A stretch of 64,000 nt of DNA from Aurifilum marmelostoma (Eukaryota; Ascomycota; Sordariomycetes; Diaporthales; Cryphonectriaceae). Below the pieces are notes generated by a model that saw nothing but the letters and a program-made list of their open reading frames with translations, made no database searches and was not told the DNA's origin. A program made the position numbers and the translations under genes. The stretch is from NCBI GenBank assembly GCA_027559495.1, contig JAMXSV010000016.1:186001-250000 (forward strand), written 5' to 3'. This document shows, one piece after another, positions 12,071 through 22,200 of this stretch. Every line of letters starts with the position of its first letter. Position 1 is the stretch's first letter.

Positions 12071-12954
12071 CTTGAGAGAGAGAGAGAGAGAGAGATAGAG
12101 TTTAAGATCCTCACAGGATGGTTAGTTGCTCGAGTACACGACCAGATAGGCGTGGCAAAGTGGTTGTTCATCCAAAGGACGTTGTCATGTGTCATTCAGG
12201 TTGGAGGCGATAATTATGGTGATCCCGAAGAGGTCTGGATTAAAGAACGGCAGTGCTATCGGTGCTGGATTTGGAGAAAAGGATACGAGAATGAACTGGG
12301 GTCAACAAACTAAGTAAGAATTTAGGCGTCTTGTTTAGTACATCGGAGGAGAACGTCATATTTTCGGCGTAATTATTCGACAGCCTACTGCAGACTGATC
12401 CAGCAGTGAATGGCTCATATTTGGGTTTAATAAATATGCTTGGTGATTTCTTAGGACATGGTTCAGAGGAATCAAGAATTGAGCCGGTGGCATACAGAAT
12501 AAAAATACACGATTATACGATAATAATAATGTCATGGGAATTCTCAAAGTCCGCAACATTTGGTTATGATCTTCAGAAGATGCCGACCCCCCCATTTTCT
12601 CCGCTTCAGAGTCGTATTCGTCAGTACATATCCCGAGAACACTCAACGCCAAAGGCCTGGTTTGGCCAAGTGTCAATATAGTTTACTACCGGCGGAACGG
12701 CTGCTCATCGTCGTGCAATAATTCCACGAAGAGGAAGAGCCCCTGAATGGAGTATCTATGTAGATGTGCAGAATTAGGTGGCTGTAGCAGAACTCAAACA
12801 TGAACCTTAAAAGGCAGCCATGCATTTGAGACGGGTCCTCCACGAGTGAACTTCTGGTGCACTCATCAACTAACTATTTGGTCGTGCTGCAGCCTTTGAG
12901 ATACATTCTTTTCCACCGCCACAGTCTTTTTTGCAAATGAGACGCTCGTGAAGA
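12071..12954. other. Divergent intergenic region
   Basis: It holds the upstream regions of the VOC gene (minus) and the esterase gene (plus). A (GA)n tract at about 12074-12095 lies in the presumed VOC leader. The rest is comparatively AT-rich (12180-12560) with no supported coding sequence. Confidence 0.55.
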
Positions 12955-14452
12955 ATGAAGGACTCTCATGCCTATCTCTTGCTTGGCTGGTTGAGCCGCC
13001 CAGTTCTGGCTGCTCTGACCGGTTCAGCCACTCTGGAGTCCTTCTCAAGCCTTGTGTAGGAAGACGCTCTAGGTTGCGAAGATTTGTCTCTCATCGTCTT
13101 CTGACCAACGGCTTGAACATCCACAGAGTATTCGGCGATTCTTACACTGACGACGGAGTCCACTCCTACACCCCAGCGCCGGACGGAACCCCTGTGAGAG
13201 GATCTCCCTTCCTCCATAGACACGACGTACTAAAGGACCACCTGCTGATATCGAGAGGTCCCGGCATGTAGTCCAATGACACCACGACCGGCGGCCGCAT
13301 CTGGACCGAGTACATCCAACAATACACCGGGATCCACCTCTACGACTATGCGGTCTCGGGAGCTGTCTGTGATACATACTTCTCCCCGTCGACCCGAAGT
13401 GGAATCAGGCAAGACCAGGTGCCTCTGTTCCTCGAGGACAACGCATACACCGGCAACGGATCTCTGGTCGATGCAGCCAACGAGACGATCTAGTAGGCAA
13501 TGAATTGATCCTCCGCATTCCAGTAGAGATGATGGGCCACTGAAACCGGTGGGAACAGCGCGATTTGGATTGGCACCAATGATCTGGGCCCAGGTAAGCG
13601 GTGCTTTCGCTTGCCCCATAATCAGGTATCCAGGGAACAGATGTGATTTTAACTTGAGAGCAGCTGCGTTCTTCACGGACAACCGACTAAACCTGACCAT
13701 CCTGGACTACATCAGCTGCGTCTATGAGCAGCTCGATGTACTGTATGGAGCTGGGGCACGTAACTTTGTGCTCCTCAACATCGCACCTCTCGACTATACT
13801 CCGATGTACGCTCTGCCGGAGAACGGAGGGGCTATTAATACTCACTTTTGGCTGAATGAGGATCAATACAGCACCAACGTGTATGTGTCCTTCAGCGCTG
13901 TGTGGACTTTGAGGTAGGAGAGTAGGCTATCAACCAAGTACTGACACGCAGGACATGGCAGAACACTTGTCAGCGAAAAGATGCGCGAGTACGTTGCACT
14001 CGTCAACTCGATCTATAACTTTCAGTCGCCATACGAAGTATTGATCTCTGATCGATATCCCGGGAGTTCATTTACGATATATGATGTTCATGCACTGGTA
14101 AGGGAAAACCCTCGCCTATCTGATCGACCCTCCCTTCTCCAGTTCTGAATCCCCATCTCTGTCTCTCTATCTCTCTCTCTCTCTTCTCATTATTAACGAG
14201 ATCATACAGCTCAGCGACATCTGGCACAACCCATCCGAATATCTCAACGGCACGGCACCTCTCAATGTGACCTCGTCCATTGCCCAGTGCGGTAGTCCCT
14301 GTGACAACTCATCCGTGCGGGATAGCTACATGTGGTACGATACACTGCACCCCTCTGAACAGACGGATCGGATCATTGCGCGGGAGTTTGTGAACATGGT
14401 CAGTGGGAACAGCACCTGGAGCAAGACCTGGACATCGACGAGCAATACATGA
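12955..14452 (+). CDS. Secreted SGNH/GDSL esterase, CE16 acetylesterase type
   Basis: Seven exons keep phase throughout: 12955-13055, 13127-13193, 13272-13492, 13559-13593, 13664-13913, 13962-14097 and 14210-14452 (350 aa). The N-terminus MKDSHAYLLLGWL...AAL looks like a signal peptide. SGNH blocks are all present: VFGDSYTDDG (catalytic Ser, residues 36-45), YAVSGA (Gly), IWIGTNDLGP (Asn) and DTLHPSEQ (Asp and His) near the C-terminus. This order and length match CE16 acetylesterases, which remove acetyl groups from hemicellulose-derived sugars outside the cell. Several N-glycosylation sequons are visible. Despite apparent stops in the raw frames, all of them fall inside introns, so the gene appears intact. 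Intron 5 (acceptor at 13961) is the least certain boundary. Confidence 0.85.
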
Positions 14453-15226
14453 TGCACAAGCCCCCTGCAGTGTGTCTGCGTACGTGCTCAGGCGGCAAAG
14501 TAGACCTGCCCATCATCAAGCGGATGATTTGAGTTACTCGGGTTCCACAGCGTCGCTTGTTTGCATGTCTTGCTTCAGTCGATGCCCTTCATAAGAGTCA
14601 ATAGTACTTTCAGAGATTGCACCATTGTGCAAGTGAAATTCCAACTCCAGCGTATATTACCCGTATGCCAACACTCTGCATGACCGTGTTGTAATGCTTG
14701 GAATCAGGATGCACTGATTTGTAAATAATGCATCAACAAATCTATTCGAAACCAACAGTGCACACACATAACAAGAGAGAAAAAAAAGAAAACAAGAAAG
14801 GCAGAAAGGCAGAAAATTCCCAACTTGGGGAGCGACAATAATAACCCGCCCAAGGTCATTCTATCCAATAACATTATTTCCCATTTCGTATTTCCCCTTC
14901 TCCAATTCCTCTCCTCTGTCATTCCCCCGGTCTCTGGCCCGGGGTGCACCCTTCCCCGCATCAGTATCAATACCGGGCTCCCGTCTGACGGTAATCCTAA
15001 TCCCCAGCGATTAACTATCGAAGATCGGAGATTGGTGTGTTGGGACCCTCATGTTCCCTTTCTTCTTCTCATTATACGCCCATTCGTGTGAGGTCCCAGA
15101 TCATCCAGAGCAATGTCCAGGCATAACAACACTTCTCAGACTTGATTTATTATTACGACGTTGTGGTTGAAACTAGCCTGGAAGAACCACTCGAAAGAAA
15201 CGACCTGGCCAAACATCGACGACGCC
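14453..15226. other. Intergenic region
   Basis: It contains the 3' flank of the esterase gene and the promoter of the dehydrogenase gene. An A-rich purine stretch is near 14775-14805. I see no gene. Confidence 0.55.
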
Positions 15227-16966
15227 ATGTTGAGCGGCTCCGAGGTCGCCAAGCACAAGTCCCCGGACTCGTGCTGGATGGTGATACACGGCAGAGTCTA
15301 TGATGTGACCAAGTTCCTGGACAAACACCCAGGAGGTCGCTCAATCCTGCTCAAGCAGGCCGGGGCGGTAGGTGATAGAAGTGGGAACCCTTGGGAACAT
15401 ACAATACTTGATTACCATCCAACCACATCCCATCACAAGTGAACACCCTCGTTGCATGGACAACATCGTACTGGTCCAGTATTGATAACATTGACTTCTC
15501 CGGGCCCGCAGGACGCCACACCAGAGTTCGACAAGATCCACTCGGTCGACGTCCTCAACGACCTGCCAGAGGACAGCCACCTCGGCGAGCTGGACCCTAC
15601 CACAGCCAGGGCCCTCAGCGACCCCGCGCCAGAGACAGGCTCCAGCACGCACGGCAAGGACAAGGTGCGCCCCCTGGCCCTGTGCGTGCGGGCCTCCGAC
15701 TTCCGCGCCGAGGCCAAAAAGGTGCTGAGCCGGCGGTCGTGGATCTACATCTCGAGCAGCGCCAACTCGGGCCAGTCGATGCAGGGCAACCTCGACTCCT
15801 GGAGCCAGGTCACCTTCCGCCCGCGCGTCCTGCGCAACGTCGCCAGCGTGTCGCCGCGCACCTCGATCCTGGGCCACCCGGCCGTCGTGCCCTTCTTCGT
15901 CGGGCCCATGGGCACCATGGGCATGGCGCACCCCGGCGCCGAGCTGGAGATGGTGCGTGGTCTGGTGCGCAGGGGCGTGCACGCCGTCATCTCTACGGCC
16001 AGCTCCAAGACGTGGGAGAACATCATGGACTCCCATGCCCAGGAGCTCTCGAAGGCCGGAGGCCCGGGGGAGAACCCGGCCAGGTTGTTTTTCCAGCTGT
16101 ATATCCCCGTCGACAGGCAAAAGGCCATCGAGCTCGTGCACAAAGTGAAAAGGGCCGGCTACAAGGGCCTGTTCATCACCGTCGACACCAACGTCCTCGG
16201 GAAGAGGACGGCAGATCGCCGGAAGCAGGCAGAGGAGTCCCTCGAGGACGGCAGAGACCACAGCACCACCACCTCCTCTCAGGCTGCCTCTGGTGCACTA
16301 GGCAACGAGAACGCATACGCTCCTGCGGTGGGCGCGCGCCCTGTCCCCGGGCAGCTGAGTCCCATGGTCAACTGGGAGGACCTCGAGTGGATAAGAAAGG
16401 AGTGGCCTGGCCCTATCGTCCTCAAGGGGATCCAGACCGCCGAGGACGCAAAGCTGGCTGCCGAGAACGACTGCCAGGGCATCCTGCTCAGCAACCACGG
16501 TGGCCGACAGCAACATTCCGCCCCCAACGGGCTGTCGACGCTGCTGGAGATCAGGGCATATTGTCCAGAGGTCCTCGAGAAGATGGAGGTATACATAGAT
16601 GGCGGATGCCGAGACGGCGCTGATGTCCTCAAGGCTTTGGCGCTGGGCGCCACTGCGGTGGGATTCGGACGCCCATTCCTCTATGCTATGGCTGCTTATG
16701 GCTCAGCAGGAGTGCAGAGGCTGGTCGACAGTAAGTCATCTCATTAACTGCTCCGCATCTGCAGCATGCATGGTGGCGCTGGATAGGATGTGTCTTTTGC
16801 GGCTGCTGACAAGCTCGTATCAGTTCTCTCAGAAGAGCTGACCCTCGGCATGGCACTGCTGGGCGTCACCGCGATCGACCAGCTCCGGCCTGAGATGGTG
16901 AATGCTCAGCCGCTTATCCACAACATGTGGCGACCTGAGCTTCCCTCCATCCTGAGCCGTCTCTAG
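15227..16966 (+). CDS. Cytochrome b5-FMN alpha-hydroxyacid dehydrogenase (L-lactate dehydrogenase cytochrome-like)
   Basis: Three exons: 15227-15367, 15512-16730 and 16824-16966 (500 aa). An N-terminal cytochrome b5 domain has heme ligands in LDKHPGGRS and FDKIHS. The FMN barrel follows, with the Tyr of WIYISSSAN, LYIPVDRQ, FITVDTNVLGKR, the Lys of VLKGIQT and the active-site His and Arg of LSNHGGRQ. Yeast Cyb2 homologues oxidise L-lactate to pyruvate and pass electrons to cytochrome c in the mitochondrial intermembrane space. Here the protein begins directly at the b5 domain with no visible presequence, so a cytosolic location is possible. The family motif GGRQLD reads GGRQQH, and an insert rich in Ser, Thr and Asp follows VLGKR. 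Substrate preference may differ from lactate. Confidence 0.9.
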
Positions 16967-17600
16967 CCTCGAGGAAGAGACATTCAACATAACACGACAA
17001 GTGTACTTTGTAGGGCCGTAGAATTTGGGCTTGAAGGCGATTTTGGGCAGTAGGCGACAGAACGTGTCTGAGTCGCCGAGTGATGAGGCCATGAACGAGT
17101 AATATCCAGAGCGATCATTTGAAGACACATCATCACCAGCATCGTCATCCCGTCCATTATTAGAGAGCCATATATAATAGAGACGATTAGAAAGCCCACC
17201 TACAATTTCTTCCAACCCCCACGCTGCTCAGGCTGAAGAGCCATTGATGTCCTTATCAACTCACATCCCCAACTGAGACAATCTCAACATGCATGCAGTA
17301 GCTGCAGCAGAACAGCCCGAGAGCTGGCCAGCCACAATCTCGGCGATTGATACTGTAGCAGATAGCAATCAATCTTACTCAAGCATGGCTCAAATGGGGG
17401 GCTGCCGTATCTTCGAGAGGGGTGGGTATAAGCGTCATACTTGGTGACTTGTTTTGACGTTCCACGACTTGCTCTGCCCTCGTGTTGGTTGGTACGAGGC
17501 TGAACGAGATTGAAAACAAGGAGACCTCTGAACACTTTCCGATATCCGGCTTTGATCTCGACCACGGAACCACACCAGCCACTGTCATTACCAGCAAAAG
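16967..17600. other. Intergenic region
   Basis: It separates the dehydrogenase from the membrane-protein gene. It may include an unrecognised upstream exon of the latter (signal peptide), but I could not identify one with confidence. Confidence 0.5.
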
Positions 17601-19919
17601 ATGGGCTACACGAGCCTGGGGGACGCCATCCCGCGCCTCGCCAACCTCACCTATCGTGCGCCCAGCACCCTGCCCATCACCTTTGGTGGACAAAACTTCA
17701 CCCACTGCTGCCTCGTCGCCATGAACCAGTCCCTCAACGTCGACGGGCCCAACGGGTCATTGGCGTTCAGCAGCCCCGCCTACTTCCTCCCGTCGCTCAG
17801 CATCACCGAGCTCGAGGCCGCAGTAGTCGTCGACCCGTCGGGTCAGCAGCCCCCCCTCCTCAAGCCTGTTCCCCTGCGGCGCAAGCTGGAACGGCGACAG
17901 GCAGGGCGCGCCTGTGGTGCGCGTCCCCTACGACTGGTGTCTGATGCGGTGTGGAGGGTGGGAGATCAGCAGCTTTGACGTGCTCTCGCAGTGGGTGGGG
18001 CCCCTGGTGCAGTTCATCCTGCCCAGCCTGGCTTTCTGTCTCAATGTCCCCAGGGCGAAGAAGATAAACATTCCGAATGGCGTCTTCCAGGCGCACCCGC
18101 GGAGCGTTCTGGGCTTCATGACATACTGGGTCCGCCTCGGCTGGGCCATGCTCCTCATGACCGTCGACACCTTCTTATGGTTATCCGTCTGCTTTGCCTT
18201 TGCCGGCCCGATGCTGTTGAGCGCCGTGTACGAGTTTGTGCTGGACCGCAAGATCCTCGAGTTCCTCTGTCCGCCCAGGGAGAAGAGGAGGAATGAGCGG
18301 CCTGTGGTCTCGACGCGGTTGAAGGCGCAGCTCTTGTTGGCGGTGGTGGTGGGAAACCTGCGCCTCTCCACGGACCGCAGAAGCAGGACCTTGACCTCTT
18401 CCACCAAGGAGGAGCCTGTCGAGGAGATTGAAGATCAGCGAGTCCATCGCAGTAAATATAATACGTTAGGAGCCATCAACCCGCTTTCGGATAGTACCTG
18501 GTCGAGAGTCATGGCCATGGTAGACGAAGAGGACCATCAGGAGCCCGGTGCTGCGAACACTGGCAAGGTGGCGCTGTCGACCAAGCTCAAAGCCATCCTC
18601 AACTCTCAGGCTAGGTTAGTTCTATTAGATGTTCATCTTCATTCAGTTCGAGGCTGACAACGAGAGAGGAGGAGGAAAAGCTTCGGGTCGACAATTGGCG
18701 GACCTATATTATTCTTTGTCGGAGGCTTCGTATACACGTGCATAGACATCCACAGCAATAGTCTCGGGGACAACGACACAGCCCACGCCTTAGCTTTTGG
18801 AATGTGTGAGTTCGCTCCCGAGGTTTCGTTACAGATCCAGATCCTGGCTTACCACGTCGTGATCACCAAACAGGGTACATGACGGTCCCTCACCTGGCCA
18901 TCATCGCCAGCGCCATGCTTGCCGCCTCGAGCCCAAGCGCTCTGCAGGGCATTGTCTGGGATGGCGGTGCGGCGGCTTCGCGGGACAGATTCGAGAAGGG
19001 GTTCTGGGACTCTGTGAAGACAAGAATGCAGCAATATCGACCGTTGAGGTGGATCCTTTCACAGCTGCGCGGGTATGAACTTCTCGAGAACACCTATGAC
19101 GGACACTTTCAGACGGTATCGCTGTGGAACCGTGGCCTGAACAAGCGCCGCTGGGTACAAGAGGCTATCCGAGACTATGCTGTCAGGTATGAGCAGAGCA
19201 GAAGCAGCAGGGAGTTTCTGATGACCCCAGAAGGTGTGCGAGGGGCCCTGAAGGAGGACCTCGGCGACATCATGAACATCCTCATCGCCACGACATTCCT
19301 CTTCATCGTGCCGTCCGCCCTGGCATTTCTGACCTCGTACAACACGCCCCGCAAGGGCATCTCGTGCCGGAGCCTGACATATCTCATCTACGGCATCAGC
19401 CAGGTCATCGAGTGCCTACTCTGGATCTGGGAGGTCTGGCTGAAGATACAGTATGGCGAGCGGTGGTCAGAGGCGCACACCAGAGCCAAGACTATCAACT
19501 GGTTAGGCCAGATGTTTTTCGGCTTCTGGGCCGTCTTTGCAGCCATCATCGGCACCCTGATGCAGCTCCTTGGGGTGTACAGGTCCTGTATCTGCGAGGT
19601 AATGAAGAGCGCCCGCATGAAGATGCAGCCTCTCAATCATCACCCTGTGTAATGAATCAGTCATTGACTCTGCAGTTAGGTCCCCATCAGCTACTGGCTC
19701 GACCCCCACGCTCCTGGAGCATATGTCGACCTGAGTACCGATACACACGCCTCTATTGAAGCTGCCAGCCAATACTGGGTGACCACGGCTGGCGTGGCTG
19801 TGGGGTTCATCTGCAGCATATGTGCTCTGGCGTGGTGGCACCAGAGGAGGTTGAGAAAGATGTTTCGAGATGAGGCCAATGCTCTGGATATTGGTCACGG
19901 TGGTGGTGATGAGTCTTGA
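17601..19919 (+). CDS. Fungal multipass integral membrane protein, unknown function (frameshift in exon 1)
   Basis: Four exons are inferred: 17601-18614, 18681-18805, 18874-19598 and 19680-19919, all with GT-AG signals and consistent phase. The extracellular N-terminal part has paired cysteines (HCC, PCGASWNGD, DWCLMRC). Several membrane helices follow, including LVQFILPSLAFCL, LLMTVDTFLWLSVCFAF, ILFFVGGFVYTCI, LIATTFLFIVPSALAFL, MFFGFWAVFAAIIGTL and a last one near WVTTAGVAVGF. The general layout resembles a widespread Pezizomycotina family of unknown function. The start is uncertain; an upstream exon with a signal peptide may be missing. The 5' part of exon 1 and the rest are in different frames, joined at the 7-C run at 17850-17856. 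Removing one C restores the frame through SLFPCGASWNGD. Confidence 0.72.
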
Positions 19920-20338
19920 TCGATCTTGGGCTATCATAGTTCCGTAGTCGAAGGTAAAAACTGAACCACGCAATGTGTATGAAGCGGCTTGAGCCGTAAT
20001 GTATCTTTGGGGTGTCAACAGTAGAACACTGTAGCGTCGCCCAAGCAGAGAATTCCCTTCGTTAGTCTCAGCGCCTGCAGCAGAGGCGGTCGGTGGTGGT
20101 CTGACCTTCTCCGGCAACCCGCTCGGCATGCACCATTGCAGAGCAAGCCGTCTGTGAGGGGTTGGACTAGCATCAAGACCGAAGCGCTGGATCCACTGCA
20201 TCACTAGCCGTCTCCCCTGTGGGATAGGAGAAGCCTACCGTCCTCAGGTCAACTCAAATAGGCATTCATCCGCTTTGTTCGTTCTTGAGGGGATCAGTTG
20301 CTGAATATCTGATTTCAATTCCATTTCTTTCATCAGCC
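19920..20338. other. Intergenic region
   Basis: It holds the 3' flank of the membrane-protein gene and the promoter of the AKR-RidA gene. I see nothing else. Confidence 0.55.
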
Positions 20339-22026
20339 ATGACGAGCCACATTGGGATGATTCGCCCTGAGCGGACGACAGTAGCAGGATCCCTGGAGAT
20401 CCCCCGAGTAATCAATGGTCTTTGGCAGCTGGCTGGTGGGCACGATGAAGAAGTGGATGTTGGAAATGCCTCCGACGCCATGAATACATTGTGAGTGACC
20501 ATATGCTTCAAGCAATCAAGCAGTTTAGAGCACAAGTTGAACGGTGCCCTGCCTTGTTGTTGTAGAATCGACAAGGGCCTAGACTGTTTCGACATGGCAG
20601 ACCACTATGGGGATGCCGAGCTCGTTATAGGCCACCACAACACCCATTTCACAGACGCGAGAATGATAGCATTCACCAAGTGGTGCCCGGCAGAGGATGG
20701 CACCAAGACCTTCGAGCGGGCAGAGGCAGCTGTAGACCGCGCCCTCGGGCGGTTGCAGCAGAAGCAGATCGCCCTGCTCCAGTACCATGTCTGGGATTAC
20801 ACAGACGACACATATATTCACAACCTGACACACCTCGTCCGGCTCCGTGCCGCCGGAAAGATAGCTCACATCGGCCTCACCAACGTGGACTCTGCGCACC
20901 TGGCTATGCTGCTCGACACTGGCTTCCCCGTCTCCACGAACCAAGTCTCCTGTTCCGTGCTTGACCAGCGTGTCGTCCGCGGGCGAATGAGTGCACTCTG
21001 TGTAGAGCGTGGTGTCGGACTCCTCTGCTACGGGACACTTTTGGGCGGCTTCTTGAGTGAGAAGTGGCTGGATGCGCCTGAACCGATGGATAACAGCGCG
21101 CTAAATTGGTCGCTGCGGAAATATCTCCGGTTCATCCACGCTGCTGGTGGCTGGATGCCCTTTCAGACCGTCCTCAAGGCCTTGGGCGCAGTAGCGAGGA
21201 AGCATGGTGTCTCCGTGGCAGCAGTCGCCACGAGGTGGGTGCTCGACATCCCAGGCGTGAAGGCTGTGATCGTCGGAACAAGGCTCAACACAGATTCGGG
21301 GGCGTCCGCCGAGAGGATCCTGCACACGTTTTCGTTGGAGCTAGACTCGGAGGATCGAGCTCGCATCGCAACAGCTCAGGAAAGCTTGAAGGACATTCCC
21401 GGTGATTGTGGCGACGAGTATCGGCGGCCGCCATTTCTCACGGCTGCCGGCGATTTAAGTCACCACCTGGCAGAGACAGACCAAGGTCAAAAGGTCAGAG
21501 AGGCTATCGAGAAAGGCCAGAGGGTGGAGTACCTGACAGGAAGTAAATGGGAGCCCATCTGTGTAGGTCCTCCGACACACAGCCCACAGCCTTGCACAAC
21601 CCTCGTGATGCTACAACACTCTGACAGTCTTCGTAGGGTTATTGCCGCGCTGTGCGTATAGCCTCATGCATTCACATAGCGGGAACAACAGCCAATCCAC
21701 CGCCTGGCATCTCATCACTTTCCCGGGTGGGTGGTGCTTCGGCCGCCAGTCAGGCTGTCTGGGTCTTGGATATAGTCGAGGGGGCGCTGAAGGCCCTTGG
21801 ATCATCCATAAAGGACATTGTGAGGACGCGAGTGATGTTGCGAGACGCTCAAGATGCCGATGCAGTGAGTAGGGAGCACGGCTGGAGAATGAGATGCGCC
21901 GGGATCTTGCCGGCGAATACATTGATACAAGCTGGATTGTACGAAGAACAGATGTTGGTGGAGATAGAGACCTGGGCAGAGGTTGGGTCGGCTGAGCATG
22001 GCGTGGTGAAAATATCCAAATCGTAG
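20339..22026 (+). CDS. Aldo-keto reductase fused to a C-terminal RidA (YjgF/UK114) domain
   Basis: Three exons: 20339-20490, 20566-21562 and 21637-22026 (512 aa), with phase kept at both junctions. Residues from about 15 to 330 form an AKR barrel. The catalytic tetrad is visible: Asp and Tyr in FDMADHYGDAE, Lys in AFTKWCPA and His in LLQYHVWDY. The cofactor-binding end shows VIVGTRLNTD. A linker (SGSKWEPIC-like segment) leads into a RidA domain of about 130 aa beginning GYCRAVRIASCIHIAGTTA and including DIVRTRVMLRDAQD, EHGWRM, PANTLI and MLVEIE. RidA proteins hydrolyse reactive enamines/imines. The fusion suggests that a carbonyl or imine product is handled in one polypeptide; this is inference. 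The fusion point is a single intron with phase 0 on both sides. Confidence 0.88.
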
Positions 22027-22200
22027 TAATTAAGCCTAATTGCTGGATGGGGAAACATGAGCAGTACCTCCTGTGTCGCTATGGAAGGCCCCCAAGGCCC
22101 CCTCGGCACATGCAACCTCGTCAGGCTTCGGCCCGTTGCCGTTGAGGATCTCGTGCGAAATCTTCGGTTGCTTTGCCACAGATGGACGAGAAGATCTCGC

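Noticed and set aside
13090..13560. In-frame stops suggesting a CE16 pseudogene
   Set aside because: All stops fall within introns with valid splice signals, and the seven exons keep phase and catalytic residues.
15341..16623. Long frames of about 300-400 codons on both strands over the dehydrogenase gene
   Set aside because: Shadows of the GC-rich coding exon; composition is Arg/Gly/Ala-rich and matches no family.
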